Positions 8,269 to 15,976 of a stretch of 64,000 nucleotides of DNA are shown in pieces (within the stretch, counting starts at the first letter, position 1; each line of letters starts with the position of its first letter). A program made the position numbers and the translations under genes. The notes under the pieces are model-generated. The model did no database searches, was not told the DNA's origin, and saw only the letters and a program-made list of their open reading frames with translations. The stretch lies in the NCBI GenBank assembly GCA_040506705.1, contig JBEVWG010000057.1:1-64000 (forward strand). Direction: 5' to 3'. This DNA is from Thiodiazotropha sp040506705. GTDB lineage: Bacteria; Pseudomonadota; Gammaproteobacteria; Chromatiales; Chromatiaceae.

Positions 8269-10620
8269 CTATTGATTCAGCTTTAACACATTCGCTGCTC
8301 CAATTGCTGCCTGTCCCAGGGCCAATCCCCCATCATTTGAGGGCAGCTGATGGTGGGAGAGCACCCCGAAACCCTGCTTGATCAAATGGTCTGTAACCAA
8401 CTCGAACAGGGTCTTATTCTGAAAAACCCCACCAGAGAGGGCAATTGTGTTGACCCCCGCTTGTCTTGCCAAGACTGAGGCCATATCAGCAACACTCAGA
8501 GCCAGCCCAAAGTGAAAACGCCAGGCGATAATCTCTCGGGAAATCCCACTCCTCAGATCTTCCAGCAAACTTGACCATAGGGATCCACTATCCAACCGGA
8601 GCAGATTGGAATCAGAAACAATCTGCAGTCGGTAGTTCCCATTCCCGGAGTTGCGTCCCTGCTGAGCCAATGACTCCAGCTCAATGGCCGCCTGCCCTTC
8701 ATAACTGATCTGCTCACGACAGATATTCAATAGCGCTGCCACCCCATCGAACAGGCGTCCACAGGAGCTGCTCAGTGGCGAGTTGACACCACCTCTGATC
8801 ATCTGCGAAAGCACCTCCACAGGCTGATTACTCAACCAGCTCACCGGCTCCAGATCACACCATTGATTGATTACATTCTCCCACCCCAGATAGTGATTGA
8901 GTTGGCTGAATGTATTACGCCAGGGCTGTCTGATCGCCTGGGTTCCTCCTGGTAGTGCAACGCTACTGAGGTGGCCGAGTCGCTGATAACCGGTGTAGTC
9001 AGCGAGTAAAAACTCTCCGCCCCAGATAGTGCCATCTTCACCATAACCTGATCCATCCAGGGCGATACCAAGCACTTGTCCACCACTCAGTGGCCAGCGA
9101 TTGTCTGCCAGTACACTGGCGATATGAGCATGATGATGCTGTACCAGCAGTAACTCTAAATTGCTCTCTTCTGCCAATGCCCTGGCGTGTTGTGTCGATC
9201 GGTAGTTGGGATGCAGATCTGCTACCAGATGAGTTGGATGGTGATTATAAAGGCTGGTGTACAACTCCAGGTTTTTCAAATAGTCCTGATATGAGATCAG
9301 GTTTTCCAGATCACCAATATGCTGGGATAGTATCCCTTGTCCCTGACGAAGCAGACAGAAGGTATTCTTTAACTCACCCCCCAAGGCCAACAGTTCAGGA
9401 ACCTGCTCAAATCCTTCAGGCAGTGGCAGAGGTTCCGGAGCATAGCCTCGTGCCCGTCTCAACAGCCTCGGCTCACTATCAATCAATCGAACCACTGAGT
9501 CATCAACCCGGTTAATGATCTCCCGATCATGTAACAGAAACAGATCGGCCAAAGGTTGCAGACGTTCTGTTGCCTCCCGGTTGTCGATACATTGTGGCTC
9601 CTCGACAATGTTTCCACTGGTCATTACCAATGGTCTATTCCAACTGGCTAAAAGCAGATGGTGGAGTGGTGTATAGGGCAGCATGAAGCCCAGGGTGGAT
9701 TGCCCCGGTGCGAGATTGTCAGGCAGCAGAGCTTCATCATCACGGCTCAGCAGTACAATCGGAGCGGCACTCTCAGCCAATAATCTAGCTTCTGTCTCAC
9801 TGAGAGAGCAGTAGTTTCGAATCACCGAGCAGTCTCTTGCCATCAGGGCAAAAGGTTTTTGGTATCGTCTCTTCCTTTGACGTAAGGTCGCCACCGCCAT
9901 CTCATTGGTTGCATCACAGGCCAGATGAAACCCCCCTACCCCTTTGATCGCAACTATCGCGCCTTGATCTAACTGCCGGCTGGCTTCATGAATCGCATCT
10001 TCATCTCTGTTGTCAGATTCGATTTGATTCCCCTGAGCATCACACAACCAAACCCTGGGACCGCAACTTGGACAGGCATTGGGCTGAGCATGGAAACGTC
10101 GGTCAGCCGGGTTTTCATACTCACGGCGACAATCTTCACAAAGCGTGAAATGTCGCATGCTGGTATTGGCGCGGTCATAGGGTATGCCTTCGACTATGGT
10201 TAGCCTGGGGCCACAATGGGTGCAGTTGGTAAAGGGGTAGCGATAGCGTCGGTTATGGGGATCTTGAAAATCCTCAAGACAGGCATCACAGGTTGCTGCG
10301 TCTGCTACCACCCCAGCCTGTATCTCCCCTCCCTGACTGGTGGCGATAACGAATTCAGACGCTTCCGGTAATTCAGAGACTGACTCACGCTCAAGCAGAT
10401 CAATCCTTGCAAGCGGAGGCGGCTGTTCAAGCAATCGACGGCAAAAACGGTCGATCTGCGACAATTCACCACAGAGATGGATCTGTACGCCTTTTGCATC
10501 ATTCCAGACTCTGCCTCGCAAACCGCACTCACGAGCCAAGTGCCAGACCGTGGGACGAAAACCAACCCCCTGAACCAGTCCCTGTACACGGATTCGCTCA
10601 GCTGTCTCATGCTGTGCCAC
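8269..10620 (-). CDS. hypF: Carbamoyltransferase HypF, [NiFe]-hydrogenase maturation
   Basis: 783 residues with the full HypF layout. An acylphosphatase domain is at the N-terminus (about 8-95, RVQGLVQGVGFRPTVW). Two zinc-finger-like blocks follow (about 110-185: CDACLEDF, CTHCGPR, CEDCRREY, CPSCGPR). A YrdC-like domain (about 200-390, KRRYQKPFALMARD) and a Kae1-like carbamoyltransferase domain with the HHHAHIASVLA metal motif complete it. HypF makes thiocarboxamide on HypE from carbamoyl phosphate, supplying the CN ligands of the NiFe site. The likely start is GTG at 10620. No other hyp gene or hydrogenase structural gene is in the window, so the gene is separated from its pathway partners. 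Its neighbour downstream is amrS. Confidence 0.95.
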   Translation of the reverse strand: MAQHETAERIRVQGLVQGVGFRPTVWHLARECGLRGRVWNDAKGVQIHLCGELSQIDRFCRRLLEQPPPLARIDLLERESVSELPEASEFVIATSQGGEIQAGVVADAATCDACLEDFQDPHNRRYRYPFTNCTHCGPRLTIVEGIPYDRANTSMRHFTLCEDCRREYENPADRRFHAQPNACPSCGPRVWLCDAQGNQIESDNRDEDAIHEASRQLDQGAIVAIKGVGGFHLACDATNEMAVATLRQRKRRYQKPFALMARDCSVIRNYCSLSETEARLLAESAAPIVLLSRDDEALLPDNLAPGQSTLGFMLPYTPLHHLLLASWNRPLVMTSGNIVEEPQCIDNREATERLQPLADLFLLHDREIINRVDDSVVRLIDSEPRLLRRARGYAPEPLPLPEGFEQVPELLALGGELKNTFCLLRQGQGILSQHIGDLENLISYQDYLKNLELYTSLYNHHPTHLVADLHPNYRSTQHARALAEESNLELLLVQHHHAHIASVLADNRWPLSGGQVLGIALDGSGYGEDGTIWGGEFLLADYTGYQRLGHLSSVALPGGTQAIRQPWRNTFSQLNHYLGWENVINQWCDLEPVSWLSNQPVEVLSQMIRGGVNSPLSSSCGRLFDGVAALLNICREQISYEGQAAIELESLAQQGRNSGNGNYRLQIVSDSNLLRLDSGSLWSSLLEDLRSGISREIIAWRFHFGLALSVADMASVLARQAGVNTIALSGGVFQNKTLFELVTDHLIKQGFGVLSHHQLPSNDGGLALGQAAIGAANVLKLNQ

Positions 10621-10739
10621 TGACTTAAAATGACCTGATATGGCGCGGCCAACTATCTTTTTGAAGCGTCATTGTCCTATCATCCTCATGACCTTGCTAT
10701 TACAGAAACCAAAAATTCATGGCATGCTTGATCACAATA

Positions 10740-10745
10740 TATAAT
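10740..10745 (+). promoter_or_regulatory. Putative -10 element for tmcA
   Basis: A perfect TATAAT lies in the divergent hypF-tmcA spacer. Transcription would begin near 10752, about 47 bases before the inferred tmcA start. The -35 region 17-18 bases upstream (TTCATG or TCATGG) is poor. The nearby TTGATcacaATATA is only a weak FNR-like match. Confidence 0.4.
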
Positions 10746-10798
10746 CTTTTGAAACGAATCCACAGACTATAACTGAAACAACAGCCCCTTAAGCCACT

Positions 10799-12994
10799 AT
10801 CAATACCTACACATCAATCAGACAACTGGCCAATGATTGCCAAAAACTGGCTCAACAGAGACGACATCGTTTTCTACTGCGTATCTCTGGTGAACAGGCG
10901 TGGTGTGTCGAGCAGGCCTGCCAGATAGTCGATTCTGTAGACGATGCGAACAGCCTATGGATTGGTGAACATGCACCGAAAGAGATCCGGCAATCTAGTA
11001 ACCAGCGGGCTTTAGAGCATTTAGGCGGCGAATGCCCCCTGCTTGTCTATAACGCCTATTCCGGGTTCGACCCGGATGCCTTTGGCGCCCTGAGTGGCAC
11101 ACTGAGAGGTGGCGGCTTGTTACTACTGTTAACACCCCCACTTACGACCTGGGCAGAATATGATGACCCAGAATCTGAAAGAATTGCTGTCGCCGGTTAT
11201 CCCCTGACAAAACCAAGTCGGCTGCTGAGCAGGATTTCAGAGATGCTGCAGTCAGACCAGACTACTGCTTGCAGCACACCAGATCAGATTGGATTCTGGG
11301 CACCACCATCAGCCTCAGCTGAGTCGGTGAATCTACCTGATGACCAATCCTGCCTGACCCAGGATCAGGCGGATGCTGTAGAAGCCGTAATACATGTTGT
11401 CAAAGGGCATGGGAAGAGGCCTCTGGTGCTCACCTCTGACAGAGGTCGCGGTAAGTCATCTGCTTTAGGTATTGCAGCCGCACGGCTTATCCTTGGAGGA
11501 TATCGACGTATCCTGGTAACCGCATCAAGGCAGAGCTCGGTAGTCAGCCTGTTCGAGATGGCTGCGAGGGAGTTGAATTGCACTCAAACCAGTGTAGAAA
11601 CAGTTAACCATGAGAATGGTGTCATTCAATATATTGCCCCGGATCTGTTGATCTCTGACCATCCTGCAGCTGACCTTGTGCTGGTTGATGAAGCTGCTGC
11701 AATCCCAACGCCGTTACTGAAAGAGATGCTGCACCACTATCCTCGTATAGTCTTCGCCACAACCATACATGGCTATGAGGGAACCGGACTGGGCTTTAGC
11801 CATCGTTTCAAAAAGCACCTTCAAAAAGAGAGACCTCAGTGGCGTGAAAAAATCCTGGAATGCCCCATTCGCTGGGCTCCCAACGACCCACTTGAAAGAT
11901 TGATTTTCAGGTTACTTGCATTGGATGCTGAGCCTGCTCAGGATAGCCTGATCTGCGATCTGAATCTGGAAAAGCTCTCTCTGGCTTTTCCAGACCAACA
12001 ACAACTGCTGGCACAGGAGAGCACGCTTAACCAACTATTCGGACTGTTGGTGCTAGCCCACTACCGGACTACCCCACGGGATCTCTGGCATCTGCTGGAT
12101 GGCCCAAATCTGCAAACAGTGATGCTTTTGCATCAGCAGCAGGTAGTGGCTGTAGCCCTGCTCGCTACTGAAGGTGAATTCGCCCCTGATCTGGCCGAAG
12201 AGATCTGGTTGGGTCGGCGACGACCACGGGGGCATCTTGTGGCTCAATCCCTATCTGCCCATCTCGGACTGAGAACTGCATCCACCCTGAAGGGATTACG
12301 TATTATGAGGATTGCCGTTCACCCTGCACTGCAGAATAGAGGGCTGGGAAAGCGTCTCCTGACCCCCATTAAAACCCATGCAGTAAACCAGGGGTGTGAC
12401 TACCTGGGAGTCAGTTTCGGTGCTACTACAAGATTAATCAGATTCTGGCAAGGCAACGATATGCAGGCCGTTCGACTGGGACTGCACTCTGGTGCCAGCA
12501 GCAGTCAACGGTCGGTGATGTTCATACAATCGCTCAGTTCCCAAGGCGAATCGCTGCTTGTTCAGGCGAGAAAGCAGTATGCCAAACAGCTGCCCGCTCT
12601 GTTGACTGATTCACTCGCTCAACTCTCAACTGAACTGATCCTGCCCCTGCTTAGAGATATCGAAACTCCGCCATTGACAGACCTGACAGATCAAGACTGG
12701 ATCGATATCACTGCCTATGCCTTTGCAAACAGAGGCTACGAATACACCTTCAGTACAATCCAGACATTAACTCTCCACGCACTATCCCTAAGTCTGTTGG
12801 ATGAATCAGAGAGCAGGCTATTAATCAGACGCGTGTTGCAAAAACAGTCCTGGGGAAGTTGTGCCTCTGCACTTGGATTAACCGGCCGCAAAGCGGTTGA
12901 AAACCGCTTACGCCAAATCATGCAGAGTATTGTTTTGAGTGCTGGCAATGAAACAGCTCACAAGCTTATACAAACCATACGCAGTGACGACTGA
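10799..12994 (+). CDS. tmcA: tRNA(Met) cytidine acetyltransferase TmcA, non-canonical start
   Basis: TmcA uses ATP and acetyl-CoA to make N4-acetylcytidine at the wobble position of elongator tRNA-Met. The frame contains the N-terminal DUF1726-like domain (YNAYSGFDPDAFGALSGTL just before 11117), a helicase-like ATPase module with P-loop TSDRGRGKSSALG and a VDEAAAIPTP box, a GNAT domain (RIAVHPALQNRGLGKRLL) and a C-terminal tRNA-binding domain. The first ATG, GTG or TTG in frame is TTG at 11117, which would remove about 100 conserved residues. The coding signal continues upstream to a stop at 10790, so translation probably starts at ATC (10799) or a nearby CTG. The product would be about 730 residues or slightly less. 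The exact start is uncertain. Confidence 0.85.
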   Translation: MNTYTSIRQLANDCQKLAQQRRHRFLLRISGEQAWCVEQACQIVDSVDDANSLWIGEHAPKEIRQSSNQRALEHLGGECPLLVYNAYSGFDPDAFGALSGTLRGGGLLLLLTPPLTTWAEYDDPESERIAVAGYPLTKPSRLLSRISEMLQSDQTTACSTPDQIGFWAPPSASAESVNLPDDQSCLTQDQADAVEAVIHVVKGHGKRPLVLTSDRGRGKSSALGIAAARLILGGYRRILVTASRQSSVVSLFEMAARELNCTQTSVETVNHENGVIQYIAPDLLISDHPAADLVLVDEAAAIPTPLLKEMLHHYPRIVFATTIHGYEGTGLGFSHRFKKHLQKERPQWREKILECPIRWAPNDPLERLIFRLLALDAEPAQDSLICDLNLEKLSLAFPDQQQLLAQESTLNQLFGLLVLAHYRTTPRDLWHLLDGPNLQTVMLLHQQQVVAVALLATEGEFAPDLAEEIWLGRRRPRGHLVAQSLSAHLGLRTASTLKGLRIMRIAVHPALQNRGLGKRLLTPIKTHAVNQGCDYLGVSFGATTRLIRFWQGNDMQAVRLGLHSGASSSQRSVMFIQSLSSQGESLLVQARKQYAKQLPALLTDSLAQLSTELILPLLRDIETPPLTDLTDQDWIDITAYAFANRGYEYTFSTIQTLTLHALSLSLLDESESRLLIRRVLQKQSWGSCASALGLTGRKAVENRLRQIMQSIVLSAGNETAHKLIQTIRSDD

Positions 12995-13046
12995 CAGGTG
13001 TCGCTGTAATTTCTATCTCTATCCTGGCCTATGCAGAGTGAGAAAA

Positions 13047-14507
13047 TCAGGCATCGCTTTCAAGTGCGTTCTTGCGGAAAAGATTACTGATCTTGAACTT
13101 CAGAAAATGCGATCCGAATTTCAATAATCGAATCATATGCTGTGGGTAGAGCACTGATAACCAGGTGTAGTGCCAACTGATTGCTGGACGACGATAGAAC
13201 GATACCAGCATCTGCCGATAGTGCTGATCCAACTCTTCGATAGTGATCCCTTCAGGTGACCAAAGAAAATTCATTCCATTCATCTTTTCCCAGTGATCAT
13301 CCCGAATATTTGATCCATACAGATCATAGTAGATAGGCGAACCAGGATAAGGGGTAAACTTGGTCAGATTCATAATCGTCATGGGGATGTTGCGTACAAA
13401 TTGTTTGGTCTCCTCGATCGACTCAATCGTCTCCCCAGGATAGCCGAGCATGAAAAGACCCTTAGTGCGAATACCCGCCGCTGCAGTCATTTTGACGGCA
13501 CGCTCCGAATCCTTGACCTTTGCAGACTTCACCATCTTTTCGAGCATCTCCTGAGAGCCGCTCTCCAGTCCAAAACTGATCTCCCAGCAGCCTGCTTTTT
13601 TCATCAGGGCAAGTACCTCCTCGTGCACCGTATCGACACGGGAAGTACAGGACCAGGTCATGTTCAGATTCTCTTCAATCAAGATTTTGCAGAATTCAGA
13701 CGCCCGCTTTTTACTTGCAAGAAAAAGGTCATCAACGAACATCACATGCCGTATGCCATAGTGCTGCTTGAGATGCTTCATCATCTCAACCACTTTACCC
13801 GGTGAGTAGTATCGAACACGATCCCCAAAGGTTGAGGTATCACAGAATTTGCAATGGAAGGGGCAACCTCTCGAGGCCGCTATAGTTGCCACAGGACCAC
13901 GTGGATAGTCATAGATGGCGGGTTTATAGGCCTGAGGGAAATCGGGCAACAGATCCCATGCGGGCATCGGCAGATAGTCCAGGTCGCGATTGATAGCTCG
14001 CCCCTGGGTCTGCTTAATAAAGGGGCCATCACGGTAGATCAGCTCAGGCACCTCAGCCAGGTCCCCCTCACCCTCAATGGCCTTTAACAGATCCATCAGC
14101 GTCTTCTCTCCCTCTCCCAGTACTGCATAGTCAAACTGAGAAAAACGCTCCATGGTCTCACGCCCCATGGAGGAGACATGGGGGCCGCCAATTATAATAG
14201 TGGTCTCAGGCAGTCTCTTTTTAATCGCCCCCGCTATCGCAGCAGTATTCCAGACACCAACAGTAAACAGGGTAATGCCAACATATGACGGACTTGTCTC
14301 AACGACTCTCTCTACAACCCCCTCAATTGAGAGATTCATGATATTGCTCTCAATAATCTCCGCTATATAGCCGTGCTCCCTGACCTCCGCAGCAAGGTAC
14401 ATCAACCCAAGGGAGGGTGAGTTGTTGGTAATCTCCTTGACGAACTCATACCCCTTGGCAATGGAGTCGTAGGGCGGATTTATGAAGGTTATTTTTCGGT
14501 TTGACAT
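13047..14507 (-). CDS. B12-binding domain radical SAM protein
   Basis: 486 residues. The N-terminal half (about 1-150) is a cobalamin-binding Rossmann domain seen in BchE- and HpnP-type enzymes (TFINPPYDS, PSLGLMYLAAEVREHGY, IIGGPHVS, GEGEKTL). The radical SAM core has C215-x3-C219-x2-C222 in ASRGCPFHCKFCDTS, followed by the usual FVDDLF and GLESGS strands. The C-terminal part ends in a basic segment. Such enzymes methylate or rearrange unactivated carbons in lipids, chlorins or natural products; the substrate here cannot be told. It has no pathway neighbours, being flanked by tmcA convergently and the small vapBC region. No clear ribosome site precedes the ATG. Confidence 0.85.
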   Translation of the reverse strand: MSNRKITFINPPYDSIAKGYEFVKEITNNSPSLGLMYLAAEVREHGYIAEIIESNIMNLSIEGVVERVVETSPSYVGITLFTVGVWNTAAIAGAIKKRLPETTIIIGGPHVSSMGRETMERFSQFDYAVLGEGEKTLMDLLKAIEGEGDLAEVPELIYRDGPFIKQTQGRAINRDLDYLPMPAWDLLPDFPQAYKPAIYDYPRGPVATIAASRGCPFHCKFCDTSTFGDRVRYYSPGKVVEMMKHLKQHYGIRHVMFVDDLFLASKKRASEFCKILIEENLNMTWSCTSRVDTVHEEVLALMKKAGCWEISFGLESGSQEMLEKMVKSAKVKDSERAVKMTAAAGIRTKGLFMLGYPGETIESIEETKQFVRNIPMTIMNLTKFTPYPGSPIYYDLYGSNIRDDHWEKMNGMNFLWSPEGITIEELDQHYRQMLVSFYRRPAISWHYTWLSVLYPQHMIRLLKFGSHFLKFKISNLFRKNALESDA

Positions 14508-14651
14508 GAGTTAGAGAGAGGTTGAGATCAGTTGGCCAGCCAGGCAATTAAATACAGTTTACATCTTAGTGTAACCTAATCAATTGAATTACTGTCAGGA
14601 TTAACAATAAGATAAAAGCGTGAATCACCACAGATTCCTGAAGCGTCAAAC

Positions 14652-14698
14652 TTGACTCAACTGAAAACACAAACTATATTAGAATATAATTATATTCT
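14652..14698 (+). promoter_or_regulatory. Strong sigma70-type promoter with 18-base palindromic operator
   Basis: TTGACT (14652-14657), a 17-base spacer and TATATT (14675-14680) form a near-consensus promoter. Directly after it, 14681-14698 is a perfect palindrome, AGAATATAATTATATTCT, covering the predicted transcription start. Its geometry, GAAT-N8-ATTC, is that of an operator for a dimeric repressor; which regulator is unknown. It drives the small gene at 14713. Confidence 0.65.
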
Positions 14699-14712
14699 TA
14701 ATGGTGTTTATT

Positions 14713-14841
14713 ATGAATGAGATGTTACAAATCAGCTGTGACGAGTTGCGCGCAATGGCAGAGTCCTATCCTGATGAGATTGAGATCATCGTTGAGATGA
14801 TGATCGAAGCGGAGGCTGATCTCTGCCAGGATGCAACCTGA
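14713..14841 (+). CDS. Small acidic protein (42 residues), unrecognised
   Basis: A short frame beginning MNEMLQISCDEL and ending in DLCQDAT. Eleven Glu or Asp residues and only one Arg make it strongly acidic; the middle (EIEIIVEMMIEAEADL) looks like one amphipathic helix, and two cysteines are present. It is supported by context rather than similarity: a near-consensus promoter with a palindromic operator lies just upstream, a GGTG element sits 6 bases before the ATG, and a strong terminator begins 19 bases after the stop. An in-frame ATG at 14701 would add MVFI but lacks room for a ribosome site. It could be a small regulator or chaperone-like protein; no function is claimed. Confidence 0.5.
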   Translation: MNEMLQISCDELRAMAESYPDEIEIIVEMMIEAEADLCQDAT

Positions 14842-14859
14842 AGCCACCTGAAAACAGGC

Positions 14860-14891
14860 AAAAAAAAGCCCGCTTTTAAGCGGGCTTTTTT
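14860..14891 (+). terminator. Bidirectional rho-independent terminator, copy A
   Basis: Stem GCCCGCTT/AAGCGGGC with a TT loop, flanked by eight A and six T residues, so it can end transcription from either side. It closes the small gene at 14713 and is the first part of the 168-base repeat, matching the sat terminator at 15809-15840. Confidence 0.85.
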
Positions 14892-14908
14892 AATGTCTTA
14901 ACAATCAG

Positions 14909-15027
14909 TTAATTCACTGATTGATAGTAATCCATGAGGATTTGAGCAACCTCTGGACGGGAAATCTCTTTAGGAGGAGCAATACCCTGGCCCAACATTT
15001 CACGCACCTTGGTGCCTGAAAGCAAGA
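14909..15027 (-). pseudogene. sat: 3' fragment of sat (ATP sulfurylase)
   Basis: The minus strand encodes the final 38 residues of Sat (LLSGTKVREMLGQG through MDYYQSVN, stop at 14909-14911), with one substitution relative to the intact gene (Ile for Phe in KEISRPEV). At 15028 the match ends abruptly and unrelated sequence leading into vapBC begins. It has no start and is a dead duplicate. Confidence 0.9.
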
Positions 15028-15062
15028 AGTTACTGGACCCACTCATCGAGCACGACATAACG

Positions 15063-15091
15063 CATCATATGATGTACTATTTAGTGCATCA
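15063..15091. promoter_or_regulatory. Probable VapBC operator (overlapping palindromes)
   Basis: Bases 15063-15074 form the perfect palindrome CATCATATGATG. Overlapping it, 15070-15091 has arms TGATGtACTA and TAGTgCATCA around a TT centre. Both lie 22-50 bases before vapB. VapBC complexes repress their own promoters through such sites; the assignment here is by position and symmetry. Confidence 0.55.
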
Positions 15092-15112
15092 CTAACCATC
15101 ATCGGGTGCACC

Positions 15113-15310
15113 ATGCGTACAACACTAAATATCGACGACCAGTTGCTTTCAGAGGCCCAGCGCATCTGTGGAGTGACCGAAAAAACAGCACTGGTCCGCG
15201 AGGGACTACGCGCACTGATTGAACGCGAAAGCGCTCGCCGGCTGGCGCGGCTGGGTGGCAGTGAACCACAGCTGGAGCTCCCCCCCCGCCGACGTCCGGA
15301 TGGCCAATGA
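15113..15310 (+). CDS. vapB: Type II antitoxin, VapB family
   Basis: 65 residues. The N-terminus MRTTLNIDDQLLSEAQR followed by TEKTALVREGLRALIERE is the ribbon-helix-helix DNA-binding fold of the VapB/DUF2191 antitoxins. The Arg- and Pro-rich tail would wrap the toxin. The stop overlaps the vapC start by four bases (ATGA), so the pair is translationally coupled. Base composition is visibly more GC-rich than the neighbouring genes, which with the flanking sat repeats points to acquisition from elsewhere. Autoregulation through the palindromes at 15063-15091 is likely. Confidence 0.88.
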   Translation: MRTTLNIDDQLLSEAQRICGVTEKTALVREGLRALIERESARRLARLGGSEPQLELPPRRRPDGQ

Positions 15311-15675
15311 TTCTGGTCGATACCTCCGTTTGGATCGACCACCTTCGATCCGGAGACGACGCTCTGATGACCCTGCTCAATAGTGCCCGAGTCTTGATGC
15401 ATCCCTTCGTCCTGGGTGAGTTGGCCTGCGGCAATCTGCGCCAGCGTGTAGAGGTATTGTCGTTACTGCAAAACCTGCCTCAGGCCGCTGTGGCTCAAGA
15501 TGGCGAAGTGCTGTTTTTTATCGAGCAGCACGAATTAATGGGGCGTGGAATTGGCTATGTGGATGCCCACCTGATGGCAGCAGTGGTGCTGGATCGGGGA
15601 GCGCGTTTGTGGACCCGCGACAAGCGCTTACATATTTTGGCCGATAAGCTGGGAATGGCGTATGCGGCTGCTTGA
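15307..15675 (+). CDS. vapC: Type II toxin, PIN-domain ribonuclease VapC
   Basis: 122 residues, a normal PIN-domain length. The conserved acidic residues that bind metal are Asp5 (MILVDTSVWID), Glu38 (LGELACG), Asp86 (GYVDAHLMAA) and Asp105 (WTRDKRL). VapC toxins cut specific tRNAs or rRNA when the antitoxin is degraded. The gene appears intact, so it is probably active and held by VapB. It follows vapB with a four-base overlap and shares its GC-rich composition. About 130 bases after the stop show no gene before repeat copy B begins. Confidence 0.92.
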   Translation: MILVDTSVWIDHLRSGDDALMTLLNSARVLMHPFVLGELACGNLRQRVEVLSLLQNLPQAAVAQDGEVLFFIEQHELMGRGIGYVDAHLMAAVVLDRGARLWTRDKRLHILADKLGMAYAAA

Positions 15676-15808
15676 AGATGTCCAATAAAGAACAGCATTC
15701 CGCTGGTGGTGATTGATCACAAGAGCCCTTCCACTAATTTAGCTTTAGACAATAAGGATCTAATAGCTGATCTATAAACAGAAGGCGATAAGGACAATCA
15801 TTATGGAT

Positions 15809-15840
15809 AAAAAAAAGCCCGCTTTTAAGCGGGCTTTTTT
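15809..15840 (-). terminator. Rho-independent terminator of sat
   Basis: Stem GCCCGCTT/AAGCGGGC with flanking A and T runs, 18 bases past the sat stop on the minus strand. It has the same sequence as copy A. Confidence 0.85.
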
Positions 15841-15976
15841 ATTGCCTTAACAATCAGTTAATTCACTGATTGATAGTAATCCATGAGGATTTGAGCAACC
15901 TCTGGACGGGAAAACTCTTTAGGAGGAGCAATACCCTGGCCCAACATTTCACGCACCTTGGTGCCTGAAAGCAAGA
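15809..15976. repeat. 168-base direct repeat, copy B (native sat 3' end)
   Basis: Copy B is the genuine end of sat plus its terminator. It matches 14860-15027 at about 165 of 168 positions. Both copies start in an eight-A run and end at GCAAGA, after which the sequences are unrelated. Confidence 0.9.

Larger units (their letters stand above)
14860..15027. repeat. 168-base direct repeat, copy A (sat terminator plus sat 3' end)
   Basis: This segment matches 15809-15976 with only three base differences seen by eye and equal length. It contains the shared terminator and the last 39 or so codons of sat. The two copies lie 949 bases apart and bracket vapBC. Confidence 0.9.

Noticed and set aside
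15043..15434. Minus-strand open frames of 111 and 119 codons opposite vapBC
   Set aside because: They arise from the GC-rich composition opposite vapB and vapC, whose domains and overlap clearly identify the coding strand.
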